From Chitinophaga sancti (lineage in GTDB: Bacteria; Bacteroidota; Bacteroidia; Chitinophagales; Chitinophagaceae): a stretch of DNA of 64,000 bases. Where the stretch lies: positions 2,630,001 through 2,694,000 of the forward strand of contig NZ_CP139247.1 of assembly GCF_034087045.1 (NCBI RefSeq). Reading direction: 5' to 3'. Shown here one piece after another: positions 1 through 9,517 of this stretch; within the stretch, counting starts at the first letter, position 1; each line of letters opens with the position of its first letter. A program made the position numbers and the translations under genes. The notes under the pieces were generated by a model. The model made no database searches. It was not told the origin of the DNA and saw only the letters and a program-made list of their open reading frames with translations.

Positions 1-1
1 T

Positions 2-610
2 GAACTTTATCCTACCGAAGGGGCACTGAAAATGGCGGAAGTAGTACGTATCATCTCTGAACGTACCGAAGGTAAAGCAGTACTGGTTACAGACGTAGGT
101 CAGCACCAGATGATTGCCAGCCGTTACTACCGCTTCAAGGATCCAAATACCAATATTACCAGTGGTGGTATGGGTACTATGGGTTTCTCACTGCCAGCTG
201 CCATGGGTGCTAAGATGGGTGCTCAGGAAAAAGAAGTAGTAGCAGTGATTGGGGATGGTTGTTTCCAGATGACCTTACAGGAATTAGGTACGATTTACCA
301 GTCACAGATTGGTGTGAAGATCGTGATCCTGAACAACAACTTCCTGGGTATGGTGCGTCAGTGGCAGCAGCTGTTCCATGACAAGCGTTATTCTTCCACC
401 GAAATGACTAACCCTGATTTCGTACAGATTGCGAAAGGGTTTTACATTCCTGGCAAGAAGGTAACTGACCGTGCTGATATTGTGGCGGCCGTTGATGAAA
501 TGATCTCCCACGATGGTGCTTACCTGCTGGAAGTGGTTGTAGAAAAGGAAGACAACGTATTCCCGATGGTACCAGCTGGTGCTCCAATTGCTCATATCAG
601 GCTCGAGTAG
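2..610 (+). CDS. ilvB: Acetolactate synthase large subunit, C-terminal part
   Basis: Partial gene cut by the left edge; the open frame runs in from base 2, so the internal Met at 32 is not the start. About 200 C-terminal residues of a family of about 570 are present. They hold the thiamine-diphosphate fold: the GDG motif (GDGCFQMTLQEL) followed at the usual distance by the Asn pair in VILNNNFLGMVRQWQ, and the C-terminal LEVVVEKEDNVFPMVPAG. The enzyme joins two pyruvates, or pyruvate and 2-oxobutyrate, in the cytoplasm as the first common step of Val/Leu/Ile synthesis. The regulatory subunit ilvN follows after 28 bases. Confidence 0.95.
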   Translation, partial: ELYPTEGALKMAEVVRIISERTEGKAVLVTDVGQHQMIASRYYRFKDPNTNITSGGMGTMGFSLPAAMGAKMGAQEKEVVAVIGDGCFQMTLQELGTIYQSQIGVKIVILNNNFLGMVRQWQQLFHDKRYSSTEMTNPDFVQIAKGFYIPGKKVTDRADIVAAVDEMISHDGAYLLEVVVEKEDNVFPMVPAGAPIAHIRLE

Positions 611-638
611 TAAACCTTTTTAACAACGAAGAATTTTT

Positions 639-1229
639 ATGCAAAAAGAATATACAATCACGGTATATACAGAAGACAGGATCGGTATCACGAACCGTAT
701 CACTGTTATCTTTACGCGCCGTCGAATCAATATCACCAGCCTCACAACCGCACCAACGGAGATTGAGGGTGTTTACAAGTTCATCATCACTGTACTGTCA
801 GAAAGATCGCTACTGGATAAAGTAGTGGGGCAGATAGAGCGACTGGTAGAAATTCATCGTGCATTTGTACATGAAGAGGATGAAGTGGTATACCAGGAGC
901 TGGCACTGTATAAGATCTCTACCAAGGCATTGAAGAATGGCAGCATCGAAAAGCTGATCCGGGAAAATGCGGCAAGGATCCTGACCATTACAGACGAATA
1001 CTTTGTATTGGAGAAGACCGGTCACCAGGAGGAGCTGATAGCGCTACAGGCTAAACTGGCTCCTTATGGACTGATAGAATATTCCAAGAGCGGTCGCGTG
1101 GCGATCGTGAAATGGAGTCGTCGTTTCCATGATCATTTGAAAAATCTGTCCGAACAGGAGACAGATGATCTGGCCGAAGTGGATTATACACACGGACAGC
1201 CAGGTTCACATCAGGCAGAGAGTATCTAA
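639..1229 (+). CDS. ilvN: Acetolactate synthase small (regulatory) subunit
   Basis: 196 residues, close to the family length. The N-terminal ACT domain (about 1-80) carries YTEDRIGITNRITVIFTRRRINI, the fold that binds valine for feedback inhibition; the rest matches the C-terminal domain that contacts the catalytic subunit. The last 25 residues are polar and probably disordered. The ATG at 639 follows ilvB closely, so the two are co-transcribed and form the holoenzyme. The preceding sequence is A-rich without a strong Shine-Dalgarno, as is usual in this phylum. Confidence 0.93.
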   Translation: MQKEYTITVYTEDRIGITNRITVIFTRRRINITSLTTAPTEIEGVYKFIITVLSERSLLDKVVGQIERLVEIHRAFVHEEDEVVYQELALYKISTKALKNGSIEKLIRENAARILTITDEYFVLEKTGHQEELIALQAKLAPYGLIEYSKSGRVAIVKWSRRFHDHLKNLSEQETDDLAEVDYTHGQPGSHQAESI

Positions 1230-1246
1230 TAACTAAATAAAATTCA

Positions 1247-1279
1247 TTAGGGCTGACTGTATGGTCAGCCCTAATTCTT
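1247..1279 (+). terminator. Hairpin between ilvN and ilvA
   Basis: Perfect 11-bp stem TTAGGGCTGAC (1247-1257) with GTCAGCCCTAA (1264-1274) and a 6-base loop. Only a weak T-rich tail follows, so it may be partly read through and set the ilvA level. It also covers an upstream in-frame ATG (1261), which argues against that codon as the ilvA start. Confidence 0.6.
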
Positions 1280-1290
1280 ATCTCAATCAC

Positions 1291-2547
1291 ATGTCCCAGG
1301 TATTAACAAGTGTTAATCCGCTCAATATTCTCGATGCAGCGGTGAAGTTGAAACCAGTGGTGAACCGAACACCGCTGACCTATAGTCCAACATTGTCACG
1401 CAGGTACAATGCTGATATTTATCTGAAAAGAGAAGATATGCAGATTGTACGCTCGTATAAGCTGCGTGGTGCTTACAATAAGATCAGTAGTCTTGACAAA
1501 GATCTGCTGGCCAAAGGCGTAACATGCGCCAGCGCAGGGAATCATGCGCAGGGTGTTGCATATGCCTGTCGTCAGCTGGATATTAAAGGCGTCATCTTCA
1601 TGCCGATCATTACCCCGAAGCAGAAGGTGAACCAGGTAAACATGTTTGGCGGAGATAATATTGAGATCAGGCTGGTGGGAGATACATTTGATGATTGTTC
1701 TGCCGAAGCGCAGGCGTATACAAATGCGCACGGTATGACATTCGTTGCCCCTTTTGACGACCCTAAGATCATAGAAGGACAGGGTACAGTAGCAGTAGAG
1801 GTACTGGAAGACCAGTCTCATATTGATTATATCTTTGTGCCCATCGGTGGTGGCGGCCTCGCTGCCGGTACCGGTACTTATTTTAAAACATACAGTCCGC
1901 ATACTAAAGTGATCGGGGTAGAACCTAAAGGTGCTGCGTCTATGACTGCAGCACTGGAAAAAGGTGAACCTGTAACGCTGGGCGAAATTGAGCGCTTTGT
2001 AGACGGTGCTGCTGTGAAGAGAGTGGGTACGCTGAATTTCGAAATCTGTAAAGATGTGCTGGATAAAATGCACACCGTAGCAGAAGGTAAGGTTTGTACT
2101 ACCATCCTGAAATTGTACAATGAAGATGCGATCGTAGTGGAGCCGGCTGGCGCATTGTCTATCGCAGCACTGGACGATTTTGCCAAAGAAATTGAGGGCA
2201 AGAAAGTAGTATGTATAGTAAGTGGTGGTAACAATGACATTGATCGCATGCAGGAGATCAAAGAAAGGTCTTTACTGTATGAAGGGCTGAAACATTACTT
2301 CATCATCCGCTTTGTACAGCGCCCGGGAGCCCTGAAAGAGTTTGTAAACCATGTACTGGGCCCTGATGATGATATTACAAGATTTGAATTTATACAGAAG
2401 CATAATAAAGAAATGGGTCCTGCCCTGATTGGGGTGGAGCTGAAAAAGAAAGAGGATTATGATATTCTGATAGCCAATTTTTCGAAGTACGGTATTCATT
2501 ATACTGCACTGAATGAAGATGATGACTTATTTGGTTACTTAGTGTAA
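1291..2547 (+). CDS. ilvA: Threonine ammonia-lyase (threonine deaminase), biosynthetic
   Basis: 418 residues from the ATG at 1291; the earlier in-frame ATG at 1261 lies in a hairpin loop and stem and is unlikely. It converts threonine to 2-oxobutyrate, the entry step of isoleucine synthesis. The fold-type II PLP core is visible: RSYKLRGAYNK with Schiff-base Lys57, SAGNHAQGVAYAC, and the phosphate loop PIGGGGLAAG. A single ACT-like domain follows residue about 335 (HYFIIRFVQRPGALKEFVNHV), so this is the short regulated form. It belongs with ilvBN just upstream. Confidence 0.93.
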   Translation: MSQVLTSVNPLNILDAAVKLKPVVNRTPLTYSPTLSRRYNADIYLKREDMQIVRSYKLRGAYNKISSLDKDLLAKGVTCASAGNHAQGVAYACRQLDIKGVIFMPIITPKQKVNQVNMFGGDNIEIRLVGDTFDDCSAEAQAYTNAHGMTFVAPFDDPKIIEGQGTVAVEVLEDQSHIDYIFVPIGGGGLAAGTGTYFKTYSPHTKVIGVEPKGAASMTAALEKGEPVTLGEIERFVDGAAVKRVGTLNFEICKDVLDKMHTVAEGKVCTTILKLYNEDAIVVEPAGALSIAALDDFAKEIEGKKVVCIVSGGNNDIDRMQEIKERSLLYEGLKHYFIIRFVQRPGALKEFVNHVLGPDDDITRFEFIQKHNKEMGPALIGVELKKKEDYDILIANFSKYGIHYTALNEDDDLFGYLV

Positions 2548-2578
2548 GGTGTTGCAATATATCTGGTAACAAGAAATT

Positions 2579-2606
2579 AACCTCCTGTATTACGCAGGAG
2601 GTTTTA
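2579..2606 (+). terminator. Intrinsic terminator after ilvA
   Basis: Stem AACCTCCTG (2579-2587) with CAGGAGGTT (2595-2603), a 7-base loop and a T-rich tail. It ends the ilv transcript. Confidence 0.85.
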
Positions 2607-2648
2607 TTTTGCCCCTTTTAATTACATTTAGATAAATAATTCCGGAAG

Positions 2649-3605
2649 ATGAGCAATCTCATGCGCGCAGCCCTGCTGCGGGAATTTGGCCCTGCCAGTA
2701 ACCTGACTATCGAAAGAATACCCGTACCCCTGCCAGCTGCAGGTCAGTTACTTATAAAAGTACGCGCCGTAGGTATTAATCCTGTTGACTATAAAACCCG
2801 TAATGGTAAAGGTATAGCTGCCAAAGAACTGGTACTCCCTGCTGTACTTGGCTGGGATATAGCCGGTGAGGTGGTGAGCCTGGGCGATGGTGTAAGCCGT
2901 TTTGACAGAAATGAACGTGTGTTTGGGATGAGCAATTTTCCACATGCGGGGAATGCGTATGCAGAATACGCGATTGTGCAGGAAGATGAATTTGCCCTGA
3001 TACCCGCTTCGGTGAGTAATGAGGTAGCAGCAGCTACCCCGTTGGCGGCACTCACAGCCTGGGAGGCATTGTTTGACCATGGCCAGCTGGCTGGGGGGCA
3101 AAAAGTATTGATCCATGCAGCAGCGGGTGGCGTAGGCCATATTGCAGTACAACTGGCTAAATGGAAAGGTGCTTATGTAGTAGGTACAGCTTCGCAGCAG
3201 AATCATGGTCTGCTGAATGAACTGGGTGTGGATCTGCCGGTGGATTATAACACACAGGATTTTACTGTTATTGCAAAGGATATGGATGTGGTGCTGGATG
3301 GTATAGGTGGTGAAAACTCACTTCGTTCTATAGATGTATTGAAACCCGGGGGTGTATTGGTATGCCTGCCTTCGATGTATAAAGATGATCCGGCGATCCT
3401 GGAGAAAGCTGCTTCCAAAGGAGTGGTGGTGAAATGGATGATGGTAACCCCATCTGGAGAAAGAATGGAGCAACTGGCCGATCTGCTGGCGGTGGGTGAT
3501 CTGAAAGTAAAAGTTGACCAGACTTTCCCACTGGAAGATGTGGGGAAAGCACATGAAACTGTGGAAACGGGTCATGTAACCGGCAAGGTTGTGCTGGTGA
3601 TCTAA
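2649..3605 (+). CDS. NADP-dependent zinc-free alcohol dehydrogenase/quinone oxidoreductase (MDR family)
   Basis: 318 residues. The N-terminal GroES-like domain has VGINPVDYKTRNGKG; the Rossmann domain has HAAAGGVGHIAVQLAKWKG (nucleotide loop near 158-163). The structural-zinc cysteines of classical alcohol dehydrogenases are absent, which places it with zeta-crystallin-type quinone or enone reductases. The substrate cannot be read from sequence. An alternative start at Met5 (MRAALL) is equally plausible. It is followed after 10 bases by a FAD oxidoreductase, probably in the same transcript. Confidence 0.88.
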   Translation: MSNLMRAALLREFGPASNLTIERIPVPLPAAGQLLIKVRAVGINPVDYKTRNGKGIAAKELVLPAVLGWDIAGEVVSLGDGVSRFDRNERVFGMSNFPHAGNAYAEYAIVQEDEFALIPASVSNEVAAATPLAALTAWEALFDHGQLAGGQKVLIHAAAGGVGHIAVQLAKWKGAYVVGTASQQNHGLLNELGVDLPVDYNTQDFTVIAKDMDVVLDGIGGENSLRSIDVLKPGGVLVCLPSMYKDDPAILEKAASKGVVVKWMMVTPSGERMEQLADLLAVGDLKVKVDQTFPLEDVGKAHETVETGHVTGKVVLVI

Positions 3606-3615
3606 AAGATAAATT

Positions 3616-4725
3616 ATGCTCAGTTACTGGGAAAAACAATCACTTCTTCAATACGATTACATTATTGCCGGCAGTGGAATCGTGGGTTTGTCTACGGCTA
3701 TCAGTCTGCGCGAAACGCAGCCGCAGGCTCGTGTGCTTGTATTGGAGAAGGGCGTGTTGCCAACAGGGGCGAGTACAAAGAACGCGGGGTTTGCCTGTAT
3801 AGGGAGTTTGACAGAGTTGCTGGCAGATTTGCGACAATTGCCAGCTGCTGAAGTATTGGCATTGTTGGAGTTGCGTTGGCAAGGGTTGCATGCCTTGCGG
3901 CATCGTGTGGGTGATCAGCATATGGATTACAGGGAGAATGGGAGTTATGAGCTGATAGGAGAGAAGGAGCTGCCTGCACTTTCAGAAATCGACGGCATGA
4001 ATGACTTGTTGCGGCCTATGTTGGGGGGAGATGCGTTTACGTTGGTTTCCAGTGATTTCGGGTTTAATAAGTCGTATGTAAAGGCTTTGATCAGGAATAA
4101 TTTTGAGGGGGAGTTACATACGGGGAAGATGATGCGCCGGTTGATAGACCTGGCGCTTTTTTATGGGGTAGAGATTAAGACGGGGTGTACGATTTCAGGT
4201 ATTTCGGAATCAGATGGTGGTGTATATGTGTCAGTGGGGGAGTATTCCTTTATGGCAGGTCAGGTAGGAATCTGTACAAATGCATTTACCCGTGAGCTGA
4301 TCCCTGAACTTGATGTAGTACCTGGCAGGGGGCAGGTATTAATAACCGATCCTATCCCAGGATTACCTTTTAAAGGCATCTACCATATGGACGAGGGGTA
4401 TTATTACTTCAGGGAGCTGGAAGGCCGTGTACTATTCGGGGGAGGTCGTAATATGGACTTTGCCGGAGAGGCAACCACTGCTTTTGAATTGAATACCCCA
4501 ATTCACACAGAGCTGGAAAACCGTTTACGCCATATTATTTTGCCGGGTTTTTCGTTTAATATTGCTGACCGCTGGGCGGGCATCATGGCTTTTGGCCAGA
4601 ACCGGCAGCCGGTTATCCGCCGTCATTCACCCCGAATCGCGCTGGGCGTAAGAATGGGCGGTATGGGTGTTGCAATTGGAACCGCTATAGGGGCACAATT
4701 AGCCGCTATCCTTATCAAAGAATGA
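3616..4725 (+). CDS. FAD-dependent amine oxidoreductase (DAO family)
   Basis: 369 residues. It begins with the dinucleotide-binding strand YDYIIAGSGIVGLSTAI (GSGIVG at 19-24) and ends with the family's second FAD motif near GVRMGGMGVAIGTAIGAQLA. The overall layout matches D-amino acid oxidase/glycine oxidase-like proteins; the exact amine substrate is unknown. There is no signal peptide. It lies 10 bases after the quinone oxidoreductase gene and seems unrelated to the xylose genes that follow. Confidence 0.85.
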   Translation: MLSYWEKQSLLQYDYIIAGSGIVGLSTAISLRETQPQARVLVLEKGVLPTGASTKNAGFACIGSLTELLADLRQLPAAEVLALLELRWQGLHALRHRVGDQHMDYRENGSYELIGEKELPALSEIDGMNDLLRPMLGGDAFTLVSSDFGFNKSYVKALIRNNFEGELHTGKMMRRLIDLALFYGVEIKTGCTISGISESDGGVYVSVGEYSFMAGQVGICTNAFTRELIPELDVVPGRGQVLITDPIPGLPFKGIYHMDEGYYYFRELEGRVLFGGGRNMDFAGEATTAFELNTPIHTELENRLRHIILPGFSFNIADRWAGIMAFGQNRQPVIRRHSPRIALGVRMGGMGVAIGTAIGAQLAAILIKE

Positions 4726-4755
4726 TCACGATCAATTCCACCACTGAAATAATTT

Positions 4756-4798
4756 TTAAATGTAAATTTTACGTTTAATAAAAATGTTACTATATTGA
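4756..4798 (+). promoter_or_regulatory. Operator-like palindrome and putative promoter of the xylose module
   Basis: Bases 4756-4778 form a 23-bp near-perfect palindrome: arm TTAAATGTAAA, central T, then TTTACGTTTAA, with one mismatched pair. A weak promoter overlaps it: TTTA (4768-4771), 19 nt, then TATATTGA (4791-4798), 31 bases before the symporter ATG. A repressor bound here would cover the -33 element. No regulator gene is adjacent, so the binding protein is unknown. Confidence 0.45.
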
Positions 4799-4828
4799 CC
4801 AACAATTATTTTATACCACGTTGATTTT

Positions 4829-6526
4829 ATGCAAAAGAGTTTACAATTCCTCGATTATGTTGTCTTTTTGGTGTATTTCGCGATAGTTGCCGGTTACGGT
4901 ATATATATCTACCAGAAAAAGAAACGAAAAACTACTGACTCCAAAGACTTTTTCCTGGCAGAAGGATCCCTTACATGGTGGGCCATTGGTGCTTCCCTGA
5001 TCGCTTCCAACATCTCTGCGGAGCAGTTTATAGGTATGGCCGGTTCCGGTTTTAATATAGGTCTGGCGATTTCCACTTACGAATGGATGGCTGCTGCTAC
5101 CCTGATTATCGTAGCGGTATTTTTCCTCCCTATTTACCTGAAAAACAAGATTTATACCATGCCGCAGTTCCTGCTGCGCAGGTATAACCAGACAGTGAGT
5201 ACCATTATGGCGGTATTCTGGTTGCTACTCTATGTAGTGGTGAACCTGACTTCCATCCTGTACCTGGGAGCACTGGCAATCAACACTATTTCAGGAATAG
5301 ACTTTAATGTTTGTATGATATTGCTGGCCGTCTTTGCCGTGTTTATCACGCTGGGTGGTATGAAGGTGATTGGTTATACAGACGTGATCCAGGTCTTCTT
5401 CCTGATCCTGGGTGGTCTGGCTACTACTTACCTGGCCCTGAACCTGGTATCTGAGCATTTCGGCACAACTGGTGTGCTCAAAGGTTTCCACCTGATGACA
5501 GAACATGCTGGTGATCACTTCCATATGATCCTGGACAAAAAAGATCCTCACTACCTGGATCTGCCTGGATTATCTATCCTGGTAGGTGGTATGTGGATTG
5601 TAAACTTAAACTATTGGGGTTGTAACCAATATATTACACAGCGTGCATTGGGTGCTGATCTGAAAACAGCGCGTTCTGGTCTGCTCTTCGCAGGTTTCCT
5701 GAAACTCCTGATGCCACTGATCGTGGTAATACCTGGTATTGCTGCTTATGTATTGCATAGCCGCGGTCTATTCCAGGCCGAAATGATGAAGGGTGGTGAA
5801 CTCAATCCTGACAATGCATATCCGGTGTTAATGAACCTGTTGCCAATCGGTATGAAAGGGCTGGCATTTGCTGCGCTGACAGCTGCGGTAGTTGCTTCCC
5901 TGGCTGGTAAGGCAAACAGTATTTCTACCATCTTCACACTGGATATCTATAAAGAACACTTTGCGAAAAATGCGGATGAAAAGCATGTGGTACGTACAGG
6001 TAAAATCGTGGTAATTGTTGCGATGATCCTGGCGATTATCATCTCTCCGTTCCTGGGTATTGATAAGAAAGGCGGTTTCCAGTTTATACAGGAATACACG
6101 GGTTTCGTATCACCAGGTATCTTTGCGATGTTCCTGCTGGGATTCTTCTGGAAACGTACTACTTCAGGTGCAGCGCTGTTTGCAATGATCGGTGGTTTTG
6201 CACTTTCTATCATCCTGAAGTTCCTGCCAGGTTGGGCTGATCTTTCTGCTTTGAATAGCATTGGCTTTTCCGTACCGGCAGCAAACGGTATCTATGAAAT
6301 TCCGTTCCTGGATCGTATGGGTATTGTATTCGTAGTGTGTGTGATTGGTATGATCCTGATTTCACTGGTAGCTCCTGCTAAGGTGAAAGTGGCGGGTGCT
6401 GAAATGGTAGATGAGTCTAAAGGTCTGGAAGTGGATGCTTCTATGTTCAGGACATCTATGCCATTTGCCATCACAGCGATTTTGATCTGCGGTATCCTGG
6501 TAGCATTATATACCATTTTCTGGTAA
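4829..6526 (+). CDS. Sodium/solute symporter (SSS family), probable xylose transporter
   Basis: 565 residues, almost wholly membrane-spanning segments in the SGLT/LeuT-like pattern. Family landmarks are FFLAEGSLTWWAIGASLIASNISAEQF in the first helices, the central LNYWGCNQYITQRALGA, and the conserved TAAVVASLAGKANSISTIFTLDIY. It imports a solute with Na+. The substrate is inferred as xylose or another pentose because xylB and xylA follow directly. A hairpin terminator separates it from xylB, suggesting transporter mRNA is made in excess of the downstream enzymes. Confidence 0.88.
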   Translation: MQKSLQFLDYVVFLVYFAIVAGYGIYIYQKKKRKTTDSKDFFLAEGSLTWWAIGASLIASNISAEQFIGMAGSGFNIGLAISTYEWMAAATLIIVAVFFLPIYLKNKIYTMPQFLLRRYNQTVSTIMAVFWLLLYVVVNLTSILYLGALAINTISGIDFNVCMILLAVFAVFITLGGMKVIGYTDVIQVFFLILGGLATTYLALNLVSEHFGTTGVLKGFHLMTEHAGDHFHMILDKKDPHYLDLPGLSILVGGMWIVNLNYWGCNQYITQRALGADLKTARSGLLFAGFLKLLMPLIVVIPGIAAYVLHSRGLFQAEMMKGGELNPDNAYPVLMNLLPIGMKGLAFAALTAAVVASLAGKANSISTIFTLDIYKEHFAKNADEKHVVRTGKIVVIVAMILAIIISPFLGIDKKGGFQFIQEYTGFVSPGIFAMFLLGFFWKRTTSGAALFAMIGGFALSIILKFLPGWADLSALNSIGFSVPAANGIYEIPFLDRMGIVFVVCVIGMILISLVAPAKVKVAGAEMVDESKGLEVDASMFRTSMPFAITAILICGILVALYTIFW

Positions 6527-6538
6527 GACATATTTGAC

Positions 6539-6580
6539 AAAGCTGGCTAACAACATCCTGTTTAGCCAGCTTTCTTTTTT
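6539..6580 (+). terminator. Intrinsic terminator between symporter and xylB
   Basis: 12-bp perfect stem AAAGCTGGCTAA (6539-6550) with TTAGCCAGCTTT (6562-6573) and a long T tract. It is strong. Expression of xylB and xylA then needs read-through or a promoter I cannot identify in the 20 bases before xylB. Confidence 0.85.
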
Positions 6581-6598
6581 TATAAACCTGCAAGCGTT

Positions 6599-8065
6599 AT
6601 GAGGTATACGATAGGTTATGATATAGGATCGTCTTCAGTAAAGGCGGCCCTGCTGGATACTGATACAGGAAAATGTGTGGCTACGGCTATCAGCCCTGCC
6701 CAGGAAATGCCCATGCATGCGCCGGTGGCGGGATGGGCAGAACAGGATCCTGAGATGTGGTGGCAGGAAGTTCAAAATGCAACGAAAAAGTTACAACAAA
6801 TTCACCCTTTTGATGGATCGGCTGTAGCAGGTATAGGCATTGCCTATCAGATGCATGGGCTGGTATGTGTGGATAAGGATCAGCAGGTTTTGCGTCCTGC
6901 AATTATCTGGTGCGACAGCAGGGCAGTTGAAATTGGGAATACAGCTTTTGAAAAGCTGAGCCCTAACTGGTGTCTGCAATATCTCTTAAACTCTCCCGGA
7001 AATTTTACAGCTTCTAAATTACGTTGGGTACAGGAGTTTGAACCTGCCATTTATGAGCGCATTGACAAAGTGATGCTCCCCGGCGATTTCATTGCTATGC
7101 GCCTTACGGGTGATGCAGCTACTACTATTTCTGGTTTGTCTGAAGGGATCTTCTGGGATTTTAGTCTGCACCAGGTATCGCCGGTGTTGCTAAAACATTA
7201 TGGTATCAGTGAGAAGCTGTTGTCAGATGTGGTTCCTACTTTTGGCTTACAAGGCAAGGTGACTGCGCAGGCAGCGTCGTTGCTGGGATTGGCGCCAGGT
7301 ACACCGGTCACTTACCGTGCGGGTGACCAACCGAATAATGCTTTTTCGCTGAATGTATTACAACCTGGTGAAGCTGCGACTACAGCAGGTACTTCGGGTG
7401 TGGTATATGCAGTACATGATCATATTGCATTTGATGCAGAGAGCAGGGTAAATACTTTTATACATGTGAATGATACAGCCACTGCACACCGCAATGGCGT
7501 ACTTATGTGCCTGAATGGTACGGGTATTTTGAATAGCTGGATGCGGCAACTGGTAGGCAAACCATCTTACGAAGAGATGAATGCACTGGCAGCAGTAGCA
7601 CCTGTAGGTTCACGTGGATTGAAGATCTACCCGTTTGGCAATGGTGCAGAACGTATTCTTGCTAACAAGGAGATTGGTGCGGAGTTCAAAGGACTCAACT
7701 TCAATATTCATGGCAGGGAACATATGCTGCGTGCCGCACAGGAAGGGATTGTATTTGCACTGAAATACGGGATGGATATTATGCAGGATATGGGATTGAA
7801 TATTTCCCGGGTGAGAGCTGGCCATGCGAATATGTTCCTGAGTCCATTATTCAGAGAGGTATTTGCAAATACAGCTGATGTGGTGATTGAGTTGTACAAT
7901 ACAGATGGTGCGCAGGGTGCTGCAAGAGCAGCGGGTGTGGGAGCTGGATTGTATGCCGTTGAGGATGCATTTAAGGGGATGGAGTGTCTGGCTACGATAG
8001 AGCCGGAGGCGAATAATCCGTATAAGGGTATTTATGAAGAGTGGTTACAAGGATTGAAATTTTAA
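6599..8065 (+). CDS. xylB: Xylulokinase
   Basis: 488 residues, typical of the FGGY carbohydrate kinases. The N-terminal ATPase fold starts [18 protein letters not shown] (phosphate 1 motif); [22 protein letters not shown] and the C-terminal nucleotide site around [14 protein letters not shown] are visible. It phosphorylates D-xylulose with ATP in the cytoplasm. xylA follows after 43 bases that contain a short CA repeat. Together with the symporter this gives uptake, isomerisation and phosphorylation of xylose into the pentose phosphate pathway. Confidence 0.93.
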   Translation: MRYTIGYDIGSSSVKAALLDTDTGKCVATAISPAQEMPMHAPVAGWAEQDPEMWWQEVQNATKKLQQIHPFDGSAVAGIGIAYQMHGLVCVDKDQQVLRPAIIWCDSRAVEIGNTAFEKLSPNWCLQYLLNSPGNFTASKLRWVQEFEPAIYERIDKVMLPGDFIAMRLTGDAATTISGLSEGIFWDFSLHQVSPVLLKHYGISEKLLSDVVPTFGLQGKVTAQAASLLGLAPGTPVTYRAGDQPNNAFSLNVLQPGEAATTAGTSGVVYAVHDHIAFDAESRVNTFIHVNDTATAHRNGVLMCLNGTGILNSWMRQLVGKPSYEEMNALAAVAPVGSRGLKIYPFGNGAERILANKEIGAEFKGLNFNIHGREHMLRAAQEGIVFALKYGMDIMQDMGLNISRVRAGHANMFLSPLFREVFANTADVVIELYNTDGAQGAARAAGVGAGLYAVEDAFKGMECLATIEPEANNPYKGIYEEWLQGLKF

Positions 8066-8108
8066 CACACACACACATAACACGTTAGGATCAAAAAAAA
8101 CACTGACA

Positions 8109-9437
8109 ATGAGCATTACAATTGGAAACAAGGAATACTTCAAAGGCATTGGCAAAATCGCCTATGAAGGTCCTCAGTCAAACAACCCATTTGCTTACAA
8201 ATGGTACGATGAGAACAGAAAGATCGGTGGTAAAACCATGAAGGAACTCTTCCGGTTTGCGGTGTCTTACTGGCACACCTTCTGCGGAACCGGCGGCGAC
8301 CCATTCGGTCCGGGCACCAAACAATTCCCATGGCTTACAGCGCCAGATGCTGTGCAGAGTGCGAAAGACAAAATGGATGCAGCGTTTGAATTCATTACCA
8401 AACTGGGTCTTCCTTACTACTGCTTTCACGATGTAGACCTGGTAGACGAAGGTGCAAACATTGCTGAATACGAAAGCCGCATGCAGGCAATCGTAGCGTA
8501 TGCAAAAGAAAAACAAAAAGCCAGTGGTGTAAAACTGCTCTGGGGTACTGCGAATGTATTCAGCAATCCCCGGTATATGAACGGTGCCAGTACCAACCCT
8601 GACTTTTCTGTAGTTGCATATGCAGGTACACAGGTAAAGAACTCCCTGGATGCGACTATCGCACTGGATGGTGAAAACTATGTATTCTGGGGTGGCCGCG
8701 AAGGTTACATGACCCTGCTGAACACTGATATGAAGCGTGAGCAGGACCACCTGGCGAAATTCCTTGGCATGGCGCGTGACTATGCACGCAAACAAGGTTT
8801 CAAGGGTACGTTCTTCATCGAGCCTAAACCTTGTGAGCCTACCAAACACCAGTACGATTATGATTCAGCTACTGTGATCGGTTTCCTCCGTCACTATGGT
8901 CTGGACAAGGATTTCAAACTGAACATTGAAGTAAACCATGCTACACTGGCAGGTCATACCTTCCAGCATGAGCTGCAGGTGGCCGTTGATGGTGGGTTCC
9001 TGGGCAGCATTGATGCGAACCGTGGTGATACACAAAATGGTTGGGATACTGACCAGTTCCCAATGAACCTGAATGACCTGATCGAAGCGATGCTGGTGAT
9101 TTTACCAGCGGGTGGATTTGCAGGTGGTGGTGTGAACTTCGATGCGAAAGCACGTCGTAACTCTACAGACCTGGAAGACATTTTCCATGCACACATCGGT
9201 GGTATCGATTCATTTGCACGCGCAGCGATCGTAGCTGAAAAGATCCTGGAGCAGTCTCCTTACAAACAATTCCGTAAAGACCGTTATGCATCATTTGATA
9301 GCGGTAAAGGAAAGGAATTTGAAGATGGTAAACTGACGCTGGAAGATCTGCGCAGCATTGCAATTGCGAATGGCGAGCCAAAGATGATCAGTGGCAGACA
9401 GGAATGGTTAGAAAATATCATCAATCAGTATATCTAA
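8109..9437 (+). CDS. xylA: Xylose isomerase
   Basis: 442 residues, the long class II form. It converts D-xylose to D-xylulose. Catalytic landmarks are the His/Asp pair in YYCFHDVDL, the metal-site stretch [18 protein letters not shown], and [14 protein letters not shown]. Later metal ligands lie in the [19 protein letters not shown] region. No signal peptide, so cytoplasmic. It ends the xylose transcript just before a clear terminator. Confidence 0.96.
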   Translation: MSITIGNKEYFKGIGKIAYEGPQSNNPFAYKWYDENRKIGGKTMKELFRFAVSYWHTFCGTGGDPFGPGTKQFPWLTAPDAVQSAKDKMDAAFEFITKLGLPYYCFHDVDLVDEGANIAEYESRMQAIVAYAKEKQKASGVKLLWGTANVFSNPRYMNGASTNPDFSVVAYAGTQVKNSLDATIALDGENYVFWGGREGYMTLLNTDMKREQDHLAKFLGMARDYARKQGFKGTFFIEPKPCEPTKHQYDYDSATVIGFLRHYGLDKDFKLNIEVNHATLAGHTFQHELQVAVDGGFLGSIDANRGDTQNGWDTDQFPMNLNDLIEAMLVILPAGGFAGGGVNFDAKARRNSTDLEDIFHAHIGGIDSFARAAIVAEKILEQSPYKQFRKDRYASFDSGKGKEFEDGKLTLEDLRSIAIANGEPKMISGRQEWLENIINQYI

Positions 9438-9455
9438 ATTTAACTGATTATATAG

Positions 9456-9486
9456 AAGGGCCGCTACATTGTAGCGGCCTTTTTTG
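9456..9486 (+). terminator. Intrinsic terminator after xylA
   Basis: Stem GGCCGCTAC (9459-9467) with GTAGCGGCC (9471-9479), extended by A-T and G-T pairs, a 3-base loop and a T run. Confidence 0.88.
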
Positions 9487-9517
9487 TGTAACTTGGTATT
9501 ATATCCAATTCAACACT

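Noticed and set aside
302..595. Long minus-strand frames inside ilvB, xylA, gcvP, topA and other large genes
   Set aside because: They mirror codon bias of the genes on the other strand, lack start context and resemble no protein family.
1261..1290. Upstream ATG as the start of ilvA
   Set aside because: The codon lies in the loop of a perfect 11-bp hairpin, and the extra ten residues have no family resemblance; the ATG at 1291 is preferred.
8065..8085. CA dinucleotide run between xylB and xylA as a phase-variable repeat
   Set aside because: Only about five units and outside any coding frame or promoter; too short to suggest switching.
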